From contig NZ_FPCH01000003.1 of the NCBI RefSeq assembly GCF_900116175.1, forward strand, positions 1-64,000: 64,000 nt of DNA, read 5' to 3'. The position numbers and the translations under genes were made by a program. The stretch is from Hyphomicrobium facile (GTDB lineage: Bacteria > Pseudomonadota > Alphaproteobacteria > Rhizobiales > Hyphomicrobiaceae). Shown piece by piece: positions 8,897-18,764 of the stretch. Each line of letters starts with the position of its first letter. Position 1 is the first letter of the stretch. Below the pieces are notes generated by a model, which had not been told where the DNA came from, did no database searches, and was given only the letters and a program-made list of their open reading frames with translations.

Positions 8897-9691
8897 CTAC
8901 ACCGCCACCGGCGCCTTGATGTGCGGGTGAGGATCGTAGCCTACCAGCTCGAAGTCCTCGTATTTGAAGTCGAAGATCGATGACACCGCGGGGTTTATCT
9001 TCATCTGAGGCAGCGCGCGCGGCGTGCGGGACAGCTGCAGATCCGCCTGCTCGAGGTGATTGAGATAGAGGTGCGCGTCGCCGAACGTGTGGACGAAATC
9101 TCCCGGCTTCAGTCCCGTCACTTGCGCCATCATCATCGTCAGCAGCGCGTAGCTCGCGATGTTGAACGGAACGCCGAGGAACACGTCCGCCGAGCGCTGA
9201 TAGAGCTGACACGAGAGCTTACCGTCGGTGACATAGAACTGGAAAAGGCAATGGCAGGGGGCCAACGCCATTTTCGACAGGTCGCCCGGGTTCCAAGCCG
9301 TCACGATGATGCGGCGCGAATCCGGATTGCGCGTCAGATCGGCGACGGCGATTGCGATTTGATCGATGGTCGCGCCATCGGGGGCTTCCCAGCTGCGCCA
9401 CTGCTTGCCGTAGACCGGACCGAGATTGCCTTCCGCGTCCGCCCATTCGTCCCAGATGCTGACGCCATGCTCCTTCAGATACTGGGTATTCGTCGCTCCC
9501 GACAGAAACCACAGCAGCTCGACGATGATCGACCGCAGGTGCAGCTTCTTCGTCGTGACGAGGGGGAACCCCTCCGAAAGGTCGAAGCGCATCTGGTGGC
9601 CGAAGACCGAAAGGGTGCCGGTGCCGGTGCGGTCGGTTTTCTTCGCGCCTTCGGTTCGCACGCGGCGCAGCAGGTCGAGGTATTGTTGCAT
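8897..9691 (-). CDS. thyA: Thymidylate synthase
   Basis: Converts dUMP to dTMP with methylene-tetrahydrofolate, producing dihydrofolate for FolA. At 264 residues it has the same length as E. coli ThyA and full-length motifs: [12 protein letters not shown], the catalytic cysteine in [11 protein letters not shown] (near residue 146), [18 protein letters not shown], and the late [12 protein letters not shown]. thyA, the small lipoprotein gene and folA run in the same direction, consistent with co-expression of the thymidylate cycle. Confidence 0.97.
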   Translation of the reverse strand: MQQYLDLLRRVRTEGAKKTDRTGTGTLSVFGHQMRFDLSEGFPLVTTKKLHLRSIIVELLWFLSGATNTQYLKEHGVSIWDEWADAEGNLGPVYGKQWRSWEAPDGATIDQIAIAVADLTRNPDSRRIIVTAWNPGDLSKMALAPCHCLFQFYVTDGKLSCQLYQRSADVFLGVPFNIASYALLTMMMAQVTGLKPGDFVHTFGDAHLYLNHLEQADLQLSRTPRALPQMKINPAVSSIFDFKYEDFELVGYDPHPHIKAPVAV

Positions 9692-9749
9692 TCGATGAGC
9701 ACTAATCGATTCTAGCCCGCTGATCGATTCCGGCGAGCTTTCCGCCCAC

Positions 9750-10514
9750 CTAGACGAACGATCCCCCGGCCGAGAAAGCCATCAAGAGGATGATCATCGA
9801 GTTGTAGGCGCCATGACAGACGATCGGTGTCAATAGCGACCCGGTGCGCTCGCGAAGCCACGCAAGATAAAGTCCGATCAGCGTTATCGCAGCCAAGCCA
9901 TAGAGCGAATAATTGGCATGCAGCAGGGCCCACGTCACCGCGGTGATGACCGCCGCGCCGGTAAATCCCAACGGCGAAGGCCTGAGGGCTCCGAAGAGCA
10001 AACCCCGGAACAGGCATTCCTCGGCGAGCGGCGCTCCGATACCGGCCGCGAGGAGAATGAGCCACCACGTCCGCGATTTCATCATCTCGGCGAAGGGCTG
10101 GAGGTCGTGCTGCAGTGCGTCCGGATTGAAAACGAAAACAAAGGAGGCGAAGACCATCGCGAGCGCCATCAGCACGACGACGGAGAGCGCGAGCGTCTTG
10201 ATGCCCCCAGGCGGCATTTCGAAATTCAAAAAGGGCACGCCCGCGACGCGCCTGCGGCGAGCATTGGCCAGAAATACAGAGACGACCGTCACTGCCTGAA
10301 AAGCGAAGAGCGATATGGCGACGCGTCCCGTCATCAGGGCTTCGGGTTCACCGGCCGCGAAGGCGCGAGGCTCCTTGATCTGGCTCCAGATATCGAAGAC
10401 TGCGGCGGCGCCGTATCCCGAAACTGTCGCCAGTACGACGATCGCGACGGCTAGGCAGACACCGGTCGCCACCCATTTCCAAATCTGAGCTCGACTTTGC
10501 ACGTGACCTTGCAC
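9750..10514 (-). CDS. CPBP family intramembrane metalloprotease
   Basis: Membrane protein of 254 residues with about seven hydrophobic segments. The CPBP (Abi) motifs appear in order: EECLFRG (Glu-Glu-x3-Arg), [13 protein letters not shown] and CHGAYNSMI, which supply the residues proposed for metal binding and catalysis. Members of this family include CAAX prenyl proteases and bacteriocin self-immunity proteins, and most bacterial members are uncharacterised; no bacteriocin genes are nearby. It lies 58 bp upstream of thyA on the same strand. Confidence 0.85.
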   Translation of the reverse strand: MQGHVQSRAQIWKWVATGVCLAVAIVVLATVSGYGAAAVFDIWSQIKEPRAFAAGEPEALMTGRVAISLFAFQAVTVVSVFLANARRRRVAGVPFLNFEMPPGGIKTLALSVVVLMALAMVFASFVFVFNPDALQHDLQPFAEMMKSRTWWLILLAAGIGAPLAEECLFRGLLFGALRPSPLGFTGAAVITAVTWALLHANYSLYGLAAITLIGLYLAWLRERTGSLLTPIVCHGAYNSMIILLMAFSAGGSFV

Positions 10515-10793
10515 TCGATTTTAGGCTCGACCCTGAAAGCAACCCAGGCCCCGGATCATGAGCGGGACCTTATCTTGCGACGATACGCTCACTCTATAAT
10601 TTCTTGGGGTGAAGTTCTCCCGCCTGCCGGGGCGCCATGATCAAATCACGGCGCCCAGCGCCAGAACCGGGGCCAAAATCGGGGGTCTCGTTCACCAATC
10701 GCTCTGTCCAATCGTCGCTCCGCCGATCACAGATTTCTTCGTCGTGGCGAGCACATAGGCGCGGAAACGCTTTTTTTCGAAAGCATTGCACCC

Positions 10794-10799
10794 TATATT
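10794..10799 (+). promoter_or_regulatory. Possible -10 element for the tmRNA precursor
   Basis: TATATT lies 7 bp before the hairpin that probably starts the transcript. No good -35 box is seen at the usual spacing, only a T-run at 10771-10777. The rest of 10515-10793 holds an imperfect inverted repeat at about 10631-10658 and no gene. Confidence 0.35.
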
Positions 10800-10805
10800 C
10801 GTCGT

Positions 10806-11155
10806 GCTGGCTTCGGCCAGCTATGGCGATAAACGCGGTCGTAATAAGCCGATCGGACCCGGGGGCGGTACCCGGCGCCTCCACCACATGCCACCTTTCA
10901 CTGCTCGTCGAGCGGGCTGAGGCGGCATCTGATGGGGGCGAAATAGGATCGACGAAGGCGTAAAGGACTTAGCTTTTGCCCGGCATGATACCACCGTTAT
11001 CGGGTCTTACAGAATAGTTGCCAATGACAACTATGCTGAGGCCGCTCTCGCTGCGTAATGCAGTGCGAATAGCCTGAACTTGAAGCCCTTATCCGTAGCA
11101 GGATAAGGCGCGGTCCGGAGGGCACCGGGCAACAGAAGCCCTCCACTTTTACTGC
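10806..11155 (+). ncRNA. ssrA: Circularly permuted two-piece tmRNA
   Basis: Rescues stalled ribosomes and tags nascent proteins for degradation. The acceptor piece comes first: a GCTGGC-TTCG-GCCAGC hairpin (10806-10821), a T-arm stem CCGGG...CCCGG, and a 3' end CGCCTCC-ACCA (10876-10886) with encoded CCA. After an intervening segment (10887-10934) the coding piece begins with GGGGGCGAAATAGGATCGAC at 10935. GGGGGCG pairs with CGCCTCC to give the 7-bp acceptor stem (one G-U). The tag reading frame follows at 11020. This arrangement is the alphaproteobacterial permuted tmRNA. The outer 5' and 3' limits are approximate. Confidence 0.93.
11020..11058 (+). other. tmRNA tag peptide reading frame
   Basis: The resume codon GCC starts ANDNYAEAALAA followed by TAA. 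The AND start is the SspB-contacting region of known tags and the LAA end is the ClpX recognition signal. Confidence 0.93.
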
Positions 11156-11276
11156 GTCCCTTTAGAATGTCCCTAGAATGTCCCTGGCACTCGGACTTGA
11201 GGGGACGGGACTTGACGGGACGGCAAATCTGATTTCAGAGGTCAGAACGAAGTGTTCGCGAATTGAAGGCTGAGGC

Positions 11277-11960
11277 ATGGCATCGGGGCCGTCCATAGAT
11301 TACGCAAAGCTACAACAGGAGGCGATGCGAGGCGTTGTGCGCGCGGTACTGCAGCAGGTCGTCAAGACCGGGTTGCCCGACGAGCACCATTTCTACATCT
11401 CGTTCCTTACGCAGGCGCAGGGCGTGATCCTGTCGAAGCGGCTCAAGGAAAAATATCCGACCGAAATGACGATCGTGCTCCAGCACCGGTTCTGGGATCT
11501 GATCGTTTCGGAGGACCGGTTCGAGGTCAAGCTCACCTTTGACGGCATTCCCGAAAGACTCGTCGTTCCCTTCGCCGCCATCAAGGTTTTCATCGACCCG
11601 AGCGTTCGCTACGGGCTGCAGTTCGACGAGGAAGCGAGCGATCGCGATGCGCCGCCCGCGCCGCGTGCGATCAGCGCGGATGCGACCTACGACGTCGTCG
11701 ACGTAACGGAAACGCCGCGCACGCAAACCAAAAAACCGAGAGCGCCGCGCAAGGCCCGCGGCGATAAGGACGTTCCGAACGCAGCGCCGGCTTTGGTTGC
11801 CGTGAAGTCGGGTCCTTCTTCGGTACCGCCCAATCCGGAACCCGCGTCGCGCGCCGGTGAGGAAGCTGCGAAAGACGGCGACCATAGCGAGGCTGCGACT
11901 GAGGCTGCACCCGAAGGTGGCGCCAAGATCCTGAGCCTGGATCAGTTCCGGAAGAAGTAG
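11277..11960 (+). CDS. sspB: SspB-type ClpXP specificity adaptor
   Basis: Binds ssrA-tagged substrates and hands them to the ClpXP protease. The N-terminal 125 residues match the alphaproteobacterial SspB domain (DUF1321): YAKLQQEAMRGVVR, EHHFYISFLT, PTEMTIVLQHRFWDL, VPFAAIKVFIDPSV. The second half is an Ala/Pro/Lys-rich linker with no fold visible, ending in ILSLDQFRKK, probably the ClpX-binding tail. 227 residues. Its position about 120 bp downstream of the tmRNA gene that writes the tag is functionally coherent. Confidence 0.92.
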   Translation: MASGPSIDYAKLQQEAMRGVVRAVLQQVVKTGLPDEHHFYISFLTQAQGVILSKRLKEKYPTEMTIVLQHRFWDLIVSEDRFEVKLTFDGIPERLVVPFAAIKVFIDPSVRYGLQFDEEASDRDAPPAPRAISADATYDVVDVTETPRTQTKKPRAPRKARGDKDVPNAAPALVAVKSGPSSVPPNPEPASRAGEEAAKDGDHSEAATEAAPEGGAKILSLDQFRKK

Positions 11961-12047
11961 GCGGCCACCGGCGTTCGCCCGCCGTTCAGGCGTTTGCGAA
12001 CAGCTCATCCCGTGAGTATGAAATCATACAAACTGACGGGATAGCGA

Positions 12048-12806
12048 ATGACAATCTCAAGCGATGACGAGCTCGATCGGCTCAAGGAGATCGGCCGCAT
12101 TGTCGCCGACACACTGGCAGCAATGGGAAAGGCCATCGAGCCAGGAATGACGACGCGCGAGCTCGATGAGTTGGGCCGAGCTCTTCTGGAAAAGGCAGGG
12201 GCCACGTCTGCTCCCGAGCTTTGCTACGGTTTCCCGGGCGCCACCTGCATCAGCGTCAACGAAGAGATCGCGCACGGAATTCCGGGGAACCGGCGGATTG
12301 CTGCGGGTGACTTGGTCAACATCGACGTTTCCGCGCAAAAGAATCGTGTTTTCGCCGACACGGGCGCGTCGTTCGCCGTGCCGCCGACCTCCAAAGCGAT
12401 CGAGCGGCTTTGTCGCGATGGGCGACGAGCCATGTGGACCGGCATCAGGCAGATCGGCGCGAATAAGCCGCTCGGCGGCATCGGAAAAGCGATCGGCGCG
12501 TTCGCTCGCCGAAACCGCTATACGCTCGTTCAAAATCTTGCCAGCCACGGCATTGGGCATTCGTTGCACGAGGAGCCGACGGAGATCGCAACCTGGCCGG
12601 TTCAATCGGAGCGGCGGATCATGAATGAAGGTCTCGTCTTCACCGTGGAGCCGTTTCTTTCGCTTGGCGCCGAGTGGGCGGAAGATGGTGGCGAAGCCGG
12701 CGACGCGTGGACGCTCTTCAGCAGCCCCAGAGCGCCGACCGTACAATACGAGCACACCGTCGTCGCGACGCGTAACGGTCCTCTCGTCGTGACGTTACCC
12801 GGGTAA
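12048..12806 (+). CDS. map: Methionine aminopeptidase, type I
   Basis: Removes the initiator methionine from new proteins; cytoplasmic dinuclear metalloenzyme. All metal ligands are present in order: Asp93 (NIDVSAQ), Asp104 (FADTGAS), His167 (SHGIGHSLHEEP), Glu201 (FTVEPF) and Glu235 (YEHTVV). 252 residues is normal for the short type Ia enzyme without an N-terminal extension. It lies downstream of sspB, separated by 87 bp, and may be a paralogue of an operon-encoded map elsewhere; copy number cannot be judged here. Confidence 0.94.
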   Translation: MTISSDDELDRLKEIGRIVADTLAAMGKAIEPGMTTRELDELGRALLEKAGATSAPELCYGFPGATCISVNEEIAHGIPGNRRIAAGDLVNIDVSAQKNRVFADTGASFAVPPTSKAIERLCRDGRRAMWTGIRQIGANKPLGGIGKAIGAFARRNRYTLVQNLASHGIGHSLHEEPTEIATWPVQSERRIMNEGLVFTVEPFLSLGAEWAEDGGEAGDAWTLFSSPRAPTVQYEHTVVATRNGPLVVTLPG

Positions 12807-12885
12807 TTCTCACGCGGCTGCTACTTCTGGCCCGGCACCGACGCCAGCATGGCGCAACGAGACCTCGCCGCTGGTGACGCACGAA

Positions 12886-13686
12886 CTAGAAATTGAACCC
12901 GATGCCTGCGGTTCCCAGATGGTAGGACGTTTCGCCGAAGCGATCCGTCCAGGCAGAGGTGGGAACATGGGTGTCATACACGGTCGGCCCGAAAATCTGA
13001 TCGACGGAGCCGACGTACAGGTAGCGATACTCGCCGAACACGTAGGCGTTGCTGCTAAGGGCGACGCGAACACCGGCCTTGGCTTGTGCCGCGAAGGTCC
13101 AGGCAGATGAGTCGGGGCCGGAGTTGAAGTGGTTGATGCCACCTTCTGCTGGGTTGGTCTGGAGGGAATTCGCGCCGTCGATGGCGACGCGGGCGCCGCC
13201 GATGCCGCCGCCGAAATAGGGCGTCACGCCCGGATAGGACGTCGGAAAACTGAGAACCAGATTCGCCAGAACAACGGAGCTGTTCATCGGGAACGTATCG
13301 TCGAACGTATGCTCGGGAAGCCGGTCAGTGGGGTTTTGCAGCGTCGCGCGGCGGGTCCCGGCGTCGAGATCCAGACCTTCGATCTCGAAGGCAGGCAACA
13401 CCGAGCCGTGCGAAAATTCATAACCGATCTGCCCGCCGACGAACCCGACACCGCCGCTGTCGGTCCGACCCCTAGCATTGACCGCTAACGGACCTCCCGC
13501 GATCTCGGGAAAAAAGGCCGTGCCGAGCTGGGTGACGTCAGTTGCGGTGCTGAAGCCCCCACCGCCGAAAACGCCGAGGTAGACACCGCGCGCTGGCGCG
13601 GCTTGTCCTGGCAACTGCCTGTCGGCAGCGACGGCCGGCGCCACCGCAAAACTCGCGATGATCGCTAGTGTCAGTTTGAACCGCAT
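12886..13686 (-). CDS. Outer-membrane beta-barrel protein, Omp25/porin-like family
   Basis: A 266-residue protein with a signal peptide (MRFKLTLAIIASFAVAPAVAA) and repeated amphipathic strands, including GGGFSTATDV, GQIGYEF, PYFGGGIGGARV and VFGEYRYLYVG. It ends YHLGTAGIGFNF with a C-terminal Phe, as expected for insertion by the BAM machinery. These are features of the Omp25/Omp31-like OmpA-fold proteins common in Hyphomicrobiales. The start at 13686 was chosen because a GAGGGGG ribosome binding site and the signal peptide lie there; a longer reading frame upstream is not supported. Confidence 0.85.
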   Translation of the reverse strand: MRFKLTLAIIASFAVAPAVAADRQLPGQAAPARGVYLGVFGGGGFSTATDVTQLGTAFFPEIAGGPLAVNARGRTDSGGVGFVGGQIGYEFSHGSVLPAFEIEGLDLDAGTRRATLQNPTDRLPEHTFDDTFPMNSSVVLANLVLSFPTSYPGVTPYFGGGIGGARVAIDGANSLQTNPAEGGINHFNSGPDSSAWTFAAQAKAGVRVALSSNAYVFGEYRYLYVGSVDQIFGPTVYDTHVPTSAWTDRFGETSYHLGTAGIGFNF

Positions 13687-14110
13687 AACCGCCCCCTCAG
13701 ATGACCGCCCCGAATCGAATCTACTCCGGATCAGACTATTGGAGCTTGGCCACGAGTTCACGGCATTGTTGGTGCACGGTCCAATCGTTCGCGCATGGCT
13801 TACTGACGCGCTGTCTGCGGGGCTTTGTTGCGCGTCTTCGAGAAGACTCCTGCATGACCTCGTGCCGCGAGACATGTGTCGTGCAGAGCGTGTGGGGGGC
13901 GCGCGCCCAACATAATCGGGAAGGTCGAGCGGGTTTAAGCTTCGCGCCGACGTTCGGATTTACACCTGCACACGTCAGCTTTTGGCCGAAAGCTGTCGTG
14001 ATCGCTCGTTGGCCGATCTCTGCTTTCACGCCAAAGAGCGGGCGTCACGATCACGTGAGCCAAGTCGCTTCCTGATCCTTAGCGGACGTTCCATGAAGAA
14101 CGTCGCCCCT
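13687..14110. other. Intergenic region, no gene seen
   Basis: 424 bp between two minus-strand genes. Short reading frames exist but none has a ribosome binding site or recognisable motif. CGTGATCG (13997) and CGATCACG (14048) form a loose inverted repeat. The part next to 13687 should hold the promoter of the outer-membrane protein gene. Confidence 0.6.
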
Positions 14111-14428
14111 TTACGCCGGCGGGTGGAATTCGACTTTTCTTTTCACCGCTTGGTCCACATCTTCCGGCGTCATGAGGACCGTGACCCGAGACTTCAACGT
14201 GCCGCTGGCCTGGGCGACGATGGCGGTGGCTGCCATCTCCATGTTGCTCGGCAGATCGAGAATAATGACGAAGTCATCGCCGCCAAAAGCGAAGTAAAAT
14301 GCTTCGAGTTTGCCGCCCATATCCTTGGCGAGCCGTTCTACCATTGCACGTCGTTTCGAGCCGCCCTCCTTTAGCAGGCCCTTCAGACCCTGATCGGTGT
14401 AGGAACCCTGCACGAGATATTTCGGCAT
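14111..14428 (-). CDS. GYD domain-containing protein
   Basis: A 105-residue cytoplasmic protein beginning MPKYLVQGSYTDQGLKGLL, with the central FGGDDFVIILDLP segment that corresponds to the Gly-Tyr-Asp (here Gly-Asp-Asp) motif of the family. The fold is expected to be a ferredoxin-like alpha+beta barrel; GYD proteins are small dimeric proteins of unknown function. A GAGGAGGAG ribosome binding site precedes the ATG. The neighbours give no functional clue. Confidence 0.88.
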   Translation of the reverse strand: MPKYLVQGSYTDQGLKGLLKEGGSKRRAMVERLAKDMGGKLEAFYFAFGGDDFVIILDLPSNMEMAATAIVAQASGTLKSRVTVLMTPEDVDQAVKRKVEFHPPA

Positions 14429-14504
14429 AGCGTCTCCTCCTCCTCAAGCTACTTGCGACAGGAGATTATAGACCCTGAGTTGGAGGCGACATAACTGCCC
14501 TTTC

Positions 14505-14630
14505 CGTCATGCCGGCGAAGGCCGGCGCCCAGACAAGCTGCACGGGGCAGACGCGGTTCGCTCTGAGGCGCACCACAACTGTATTTGCGCTGCGCTTTGC
14601 CTGGATCCCAGCCTTTGCCGGGATGACGGT
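14505..14630. repeat. Pair of dispersed palindromic repeats in a 450-bp gap
   Basis: CGTCATGCCGGCGAAGGCCGGCGCCCAG (14505-14532) and CTGGATCCCAGCCTTTGCCGGGATGACGG (14601-14629) are inverted versions of the element at 1803-1832, together bracketing about 100 bp. The gap 14429-14876 holds no supported gene; its last part must contain the acyltransferase promoter. Confidence 0.65.
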
Positions 14631-14876
14631 GGGTGTGGGCTCGACGCTGCGATCCGGCCGGTATGACAAGAGCCGTCGGAGATGGGCTCACTGCCGTCAT
14701 CCTCGGTGAGCCCCACTTGAGAGACGCGAGACCCAGCCCTCCCGGGATGCTGGCGCTCGATGGCTGTCCAAGACCACCGCCTTGCTTGAAAGGCAGGCCA
14801 AGCATTGGACTTTTGCTGTGCCCACTTTCGAAGGAAGAATCATTGCTCCGCATGCTGAATTTGTTAGATTGGTTGC

Positions 14877-16013
14877 ATGGGGGAACGACTTCCGACACTC
14901 GATGGTCTGCGCGCGGTCGCGATCTTGCTCGTATTAGCGAGTCACCTGCCGTATACCGAAAGCTTCCCGCCTAGCTCCTCCACCGACTTTTTGACCTCGC
15001 ATGGCCAATTTGGCGTGCGGCTATTCTTTGTCATCAGCGGGTTTCTGATCACACACCTTTTACTGAAGGAGCATGGACGCTTCGGATCAGTCAGCCTTTC
15101 CGAATTTTACATTAGGCGAAGCTTCCGCATTCTCCCCATATACGTGGCATTTTTGTTGACGATCGCCGGTTTTCAATTCTTCGGGCTGGTCCACGACCAA
15201 GCGTCAAGTTGGCTTGGGAGCCTGACCTTCACCAGAAACGTCTTGGGGCGGGGCGACAGTCCCTCAATCCATCTCTGGAGCCTTGCTGTCGAAGAGCAGT
15301 TCTACTTGCTTTGGCCTAGCGCGATTGCTTTTCTCGGGCTTGCAGATCGCCCCCGACGTGCGTTGGCTATTCTATGTGGTACGATACTCGTCGCTGTCAT
15401 CGCGCGCAGCGTCAGCTGTCAGACCGGAATTGTTTGCGTGCGCCTTCTGGGAGAGAAAAGCCTTATCCATAACGGTGACAGTTTGGCAGTGGGTTGCGCT
15501 CTGGTATTCTGGATGCGCTCGCGGCAGCCTGCTTCGCGGTTAGGTTTATTATCTCTCGGGAGTACATCGCTCGTCTTATTCGCTAGTTGCTTCATAACGC
15601 CGACCAACGCTTGGAGCGCTTCGTTGCTCATCCTCGCCCAGACTTTGGGCTTCGCTGCCCTCATCTATTGCGGCGTCGCTCAGAGCAGATCAGGCATTGC
15701 CTTTCAGTTTCTCAACTCCAAGGCGATGACAGCAATCGGTCTCATCTCCTATTCACTCTACGTCTGGCATATGCTGTTCCTATCGGCGAACACCGGCACC
15801 CGTATCTTTCCCTCGCCCCTCTACGATTGGCGTATCTGGTGGCTACCCGCCTTTTGCTTGGCTGCCGCATCTTACTATTTTTACGAAAGCCCCATTCGAA
15901 GCCTCGGGTCGCGCCTCATCGCCAAGCGCCGCGGACAACAAGCAGCTCTAGCCTCCCCGATAAGCGCGCCGGTTCGAGATCATGTTGCCACGTTACGCGC
16001 CGTCAAAGGCTGA
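14877..16013 (+). CDS. Acyltransferase family 3 membrane protein (OafA/YrhL-like)
   Basis: A 378-residue inner-membrane protein that probably O-acylates a surface polysaccharide or lipid. The N-terminus [19 protein letters not shown] carries the family's membrane-embedded catalytic His, followed by [31 protein letters not shown] and [14 protein letters not shown], all hallmark motifs. About ten hydrophobic segments follow. It lacks the C-terminal SGNH domain found in longer relatives. Codon use looks somewhat less GC-rich than the neighbours, and repeats flank it upstream, so acquisition by transfer is possible but not shown. Acceptor unknown. Confidence 0.9.
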   Translation: MGERLPTLDGLRAVAILLVLASHLPYTESFPPSSSTDFLTSHGQFGVRLFFVISGFLITHLLLKEHGRFGSVSLSEFYIRRSFRILPIYVAFLLTIAGFQFFGLVHDQASSWLGSLTFTRNVLGRGDSPSIHLWSLAVEEQFYLLWPSAIAFLGLADRPRRALAILCGTILVAVIARSVSCQTGIVCVRLLGEKSLIHNGDSLAVGCALVFWMRSRQPASRLGLLSLGSTSLVLFASCFITPTNAWSASLLILAQTLGFAALIYCGVAQSRSGIAFQFLNSKAMTAIGLISYSLYVWHMLFLSANTGTRIFPSPLYDWRIWWLPAFCLAAASYYFYESPIRSLGSRLIAKRRGQQAALASPISAPVRDHVATLRAVKG

Positions 16014-16180
16014 TAGGCCGCCCGCCTAAAAATTGCTGGCTTACCACCAAGGGTCCCGGCGCGGCGCTACGCTCGGCTGGCCGATACGCCGGCATGACCG
16101 ATTACCCGCTCGACAAACGGGCTCGTATGCGCGACGAAGCACGAAAATTTGGACATCCGATCAATCACGGGACCGACACC

Positions 16181-17572
16181 ATGAGCAAGACGCGCACCGA
16201 AACCGACACCTTTGGCCCGATCGAAGTTGCGGCCGATCGTTATTGGGGTGCGCAGGCACAGCGCAGCCTCGGCAATTTCAAGATCGGCTGGGAGAAGCAG
16301 CCCGCTCCGATCGTTCGCGCGCTCGGCGTCGTGAAGCGCGCTGCGGCCGAGACGAACATGGCGCTCGGCAGGCTCGATCCGAAGATCGGCGAGACGATCG
16401 TCAAAGCTGCGCAGGAAGTCATCGAGGGGAAACTCGACGATCATTTCCCGCTCGTCGTCTGGCAGACGGGCTCGGGTACGCAATCGAACATGAATGCGAA
16501 CGAAGTCATCTCGAACCGCGCTATCGAAATGCTGGGCGGCGAGATGGGCTCGAAAAAGCCCGTGCATCCAAACGATCACGTCAACATGAGCCAGTCGTCC
16601 AACGACACCTATCCGACGGCGATGCACATCGCGTGCTCGGAAGAGGTCGTGCACCGGCTCATTCCGGCGCTGCAGCAGCTGCGCAACGCATTGAACGACA
16701 AGGCGCAGGCTTGGTCGCGCATCATCAAGATCGGCCGCACGCACACGCAGGACGCGACGCCGTTGACGCTCGGCCAAGAGTTCTCGGGTTATACCCAGCA
16801 GGTTGAGAACGGCATTGCGCGCATCGAACAAACGCTCCCGAAGTTGATGGAGCTCGCGCAGGGCGGAACTGCAGTCGGCACCGGCCTCAACGCGCCGAAG
16901 GGCTTCGCGGAGCTCGTAGCGGAGCGCATCGCTTCAATCACGCACCTGCCGTTCAAATCGGCGCCCAACAAGTTCGAGGCTCTCGCCGCGCACGATGCGA
17001 TGGTGTTTTCGCACGGCGCGATCAACACCGTCGCCGCATCGCTGTTCAAGATCGCGAACGACATCCGGTTGCTGGGTTCCGGCCCTCGTTCCGGCCTCGG
17101 CGAACTATCGCTCCCCGAAAACGAACCGGGTTCGTCGATCATGCCGGGCAAGGTTAACCCGACGCAGTGCGAGGCGCTGACGCAGGTTTGCATTCAGATT
17201 TTCGGCAACAACGCCGCCATCTCGTTCGCCGGCAGCCAAGGGCATTTCGAGCTGAATGTTTACAATCCCGTAATGGCCTACAACTTCCTGCAATCGGTTC
17301 GCTTGATGAGCGATGCCGCTGTATCGTTCACCGAACATTGCGTCGCCGGTATCGAGCCGAGGGAAGACAACATCCGCGCCGGTCTCGAGCGGTCGTTGAT
17401 GCTCGTCACGGCCTTGGCTCCGAAGATCGGTTACGACAACGCCGCTAAAATCGCGAAAACCGCGCACAAGAAGGGCACGACGCTTCGCGACGAAGCCGTG
17501 GGCGGCGGCTATGTGACGGACAAGGAGTTCGATGAGATCGTGCGGCCGGAAAAGATGATCGGGCCCGAGTGA
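16181..17572 (+). CDS. fumC: Fumarate hydratase class II
   Basis: Interconverts fumarate and L-malate in the TCA cycle; iron-independent homotetramer. The superfamily signature [11 protein letters not shown] lies near residue 316, followed by [10 protein letters not shown], and the N-terminal part has [12 protein letters not shown] and [15 protein letters not shown]. 463 residues, matching class II enzymes of about 465. The ATG at 16181 was chosen because it begins the conserved [19 protein letters not shown]-terminus; the frame continues open upstream into the acyltransferase region, which is coincidental. Confidence 0.96.
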   Translation: MSKTRTETDTFGPIEVAADRYWGAQAQRSLGNFKIGWEKQPAPIVRALGVVKRAAAETNMALGRLDPKIGETIVKAAQEVIEGKLDDHFPLVVWQTGSGTQSNMNANEVISNRAIEMLGGEMGSKKPVHPNDHVNMSQSSNDTYPTAMHIACSEEVVHRLIPALQQLRNALNDKAQAWSRIIKIGRTHTQDATPLTLGQEFSGYTQQVENGIARIEQTLPKLMELAQGGTAVGTGLNAPKGFAELVAERIASITHLPFKSAPNKFEALAAHDAMVFSHGAINTVAASLFKIANDIRLLGSGPRSGLGELSLPENEPGSSIMPGKVNPTQCEALTQVCIQIFGNNAAISFAGSQGHFELNVYNPVMAYNFLQSVRLMSDAAVSFTEHCVAGIEPREDNIRAGLERSLMLVTALAPKIGYDNAAKIAKTAHKKGTTLRDEAVGGGYVTDKEFDEIVRPEKMIGPE

Positions 17573-17760
17573 TCTCGCCGGTCTCGCGCTGATCCTCGCA
17601 ACTTTGCGACGTTCGCGGACTGACATGCGCGACCGTGGCATTGCGACCGAACGGCACTTTCAACATCAAGTGCTGCGTCGCCGTTTGACGGATTTGCGTT
17701 GCTGCAGATAAAATGGCTGAAACTCAGGATGCGATTTGCATCCTTTGCGGAGTGCATTTT

Positions 17761-17988
17761 ATGACCGCCGAGATCATCAATCTCAACAAGGTCCGTAAAG
17801 CCCGCGAGCGCGCCGACCGGGAACGAGAGGCGCATGAAAACCGGCTCAAATACGGGCAATCGAAGTCGGAGCGGGGGCTTGTCGACGCGCAACATCGCAA
17901 GTCTCAGGCCGAGCTCGACAGGGCACGACGGGAAGACAATCGCGCCGACGAAGACGCCGACGATATCGATCCCAACACCGCCTCGTAA
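17761..17988 (+). CDS. DUF4169 family small protein
   Basis: A 75-residue, highly charged, helical protein starting MTAEIINLNKVRKARERAD, the conserved N-terminus of DUF4169. It is rich in Arg, Lys, Glu and Asp with no hydrophobic core, so a long helix or coiled coil is likely. The start at 17761 is preferred over one 48 bp upstream because it begins the conserved block. The stop TAA directly abuts the ATG of the next gene, a pairing with an RHH protein that is common in Hyphomicrobiales. Function unknown. Confidence 0.82.
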   Translation: MTAEIINLNKVRKARERADREREAHENRLKYGQSKSERGLVDAQHRKSQAELDRARREDNRADEDADDIDPNTAS

Positions 17989-18219
17989 ATGAGGCCCGAG
18001 AAGCGCTCGTTCTCGATTCAGGGACACAGAACGTCGGTTTCACTCGAGAAGGCGTTCTGGATTGCTCTCAAGGAAGCTGCCGCCGAAGACGGCATGACGC
18101 TCGCGAGCTTGATCAATTCCATCGACAGGGGACGCGGGGAGGCGGGGCTCTCGAGTGCCGTTCGCGTCTGGCTGCTGGACCGCCTGAAAGCACGCGCGCA
18201 GGCGAAGGCCGCCGATTAG
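17989..18219 (+). CDS. Ribbon-helix-helix domain protein
   Basis: A 76-residue protein with FSIQGHRTSVSLEKAFWIALKEAA as the ribbon and first helix, then ASLINSIDRGRG as the turn, the pattern of the RHH_4 family of DNA-binding proteins. Such proteins bind operators as dimers; the target here is unknown. Its ATG directly follows the stop of the DUF4169 gene (TAAATG), so the two are co-translated. Confidence 0.85.
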   Translation: MRPEKRSFSIQGHRTSVSLEKAFWIALKEAAAEDGMTLASLINSIDRGRGEAGLSSAVRVWLLDRLKARAQAKAAD

Positions 18220-18252
18220 CGGCAGCGCGGCGTGGCCCGGCAGCGGTGCTGC

Positions 18253-18495
18253 TTACCGGTATCCGTTCCGGTAGCGATCGCGAAATCGCATATCCGGCGG
18301 GCGGGTAGACCCGGTGTCGCACCAGGGATTGCCGTAATAGCCATAGCGGCCATTGATCGGCGTGCAGTCGCGCTCGACGGGCTTCGCGTACCAAGGCTGC
18401 GGCTTCGGCTTCGCCCTGGTGTGCTTCGCCAATGCTTGCGAGGCTGGGGCGACTGCGGCGAGCGCCAGGAAAATTCCGATCAGATACGCTTTCAC
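18253..18495 (-). CDS. Small secreted basic protein, unknown function
   Basis: An 80-residue protein with a signal peptide (VKAYLIGIFLALAAVAPASQALA) followed by a basic, Pro/Tyr/Arg-rich mature part with two cysteines (DCTPINGRYG, NPWCDTGS). The GTG start at 18495 is preferred because GAAGGAA sits just upstream and it begins the signal peptide. The motif GRYGYYGNPWCDTG resembles small periplasmic proteins often seen in this order, but I cannot assign a function. Confidence 0.6.
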   Translation of the reverse strand: MKAYLIGIFLALAAVAPASQALAKHTRAKPKPQPWYAKPVERDCTPINGRYGYYGNPWCDTGSTRPPDMRFRDRYRNGYR

Positions 18496-18764
18496 GACAG
18501 TTCCTTCGGGTAGTTTCCTTCGAGGCGCGGGATTTCTTGTCGGCCGGGCGCTCTCGATTTGCCGCCTCCGGAACTTAGGTATTCGACACGGCGGTTGCCA
18601 GCCCACTCGAGTTGCCGATGCGAGGCGGCGACGGGGTTACTTTCGAGGAAACGCGTGAGGGTTCCAATATAGCGGAAAGGCGGGGCCGGGACCTCGAAGG
18701 TGCCGCCCCGCCGCGTTCCGATCTTGAGATGCGGGCCCGTTAGGCGACCCAGGCCCTCTCGCCG

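Noticed and set aside
10594-10963. Overlapping short reading frames on both strands next to the tmRNA gene
   Set aside because: They overlie the acceptor piece of the tmRNA, which explains the sequence better.
14449-14898. 149-residue minus-strand frame between GYD and acyltransferase genes
   Set aside because: It runs through dispersed palindromic repeats and has no ribosome binding site.
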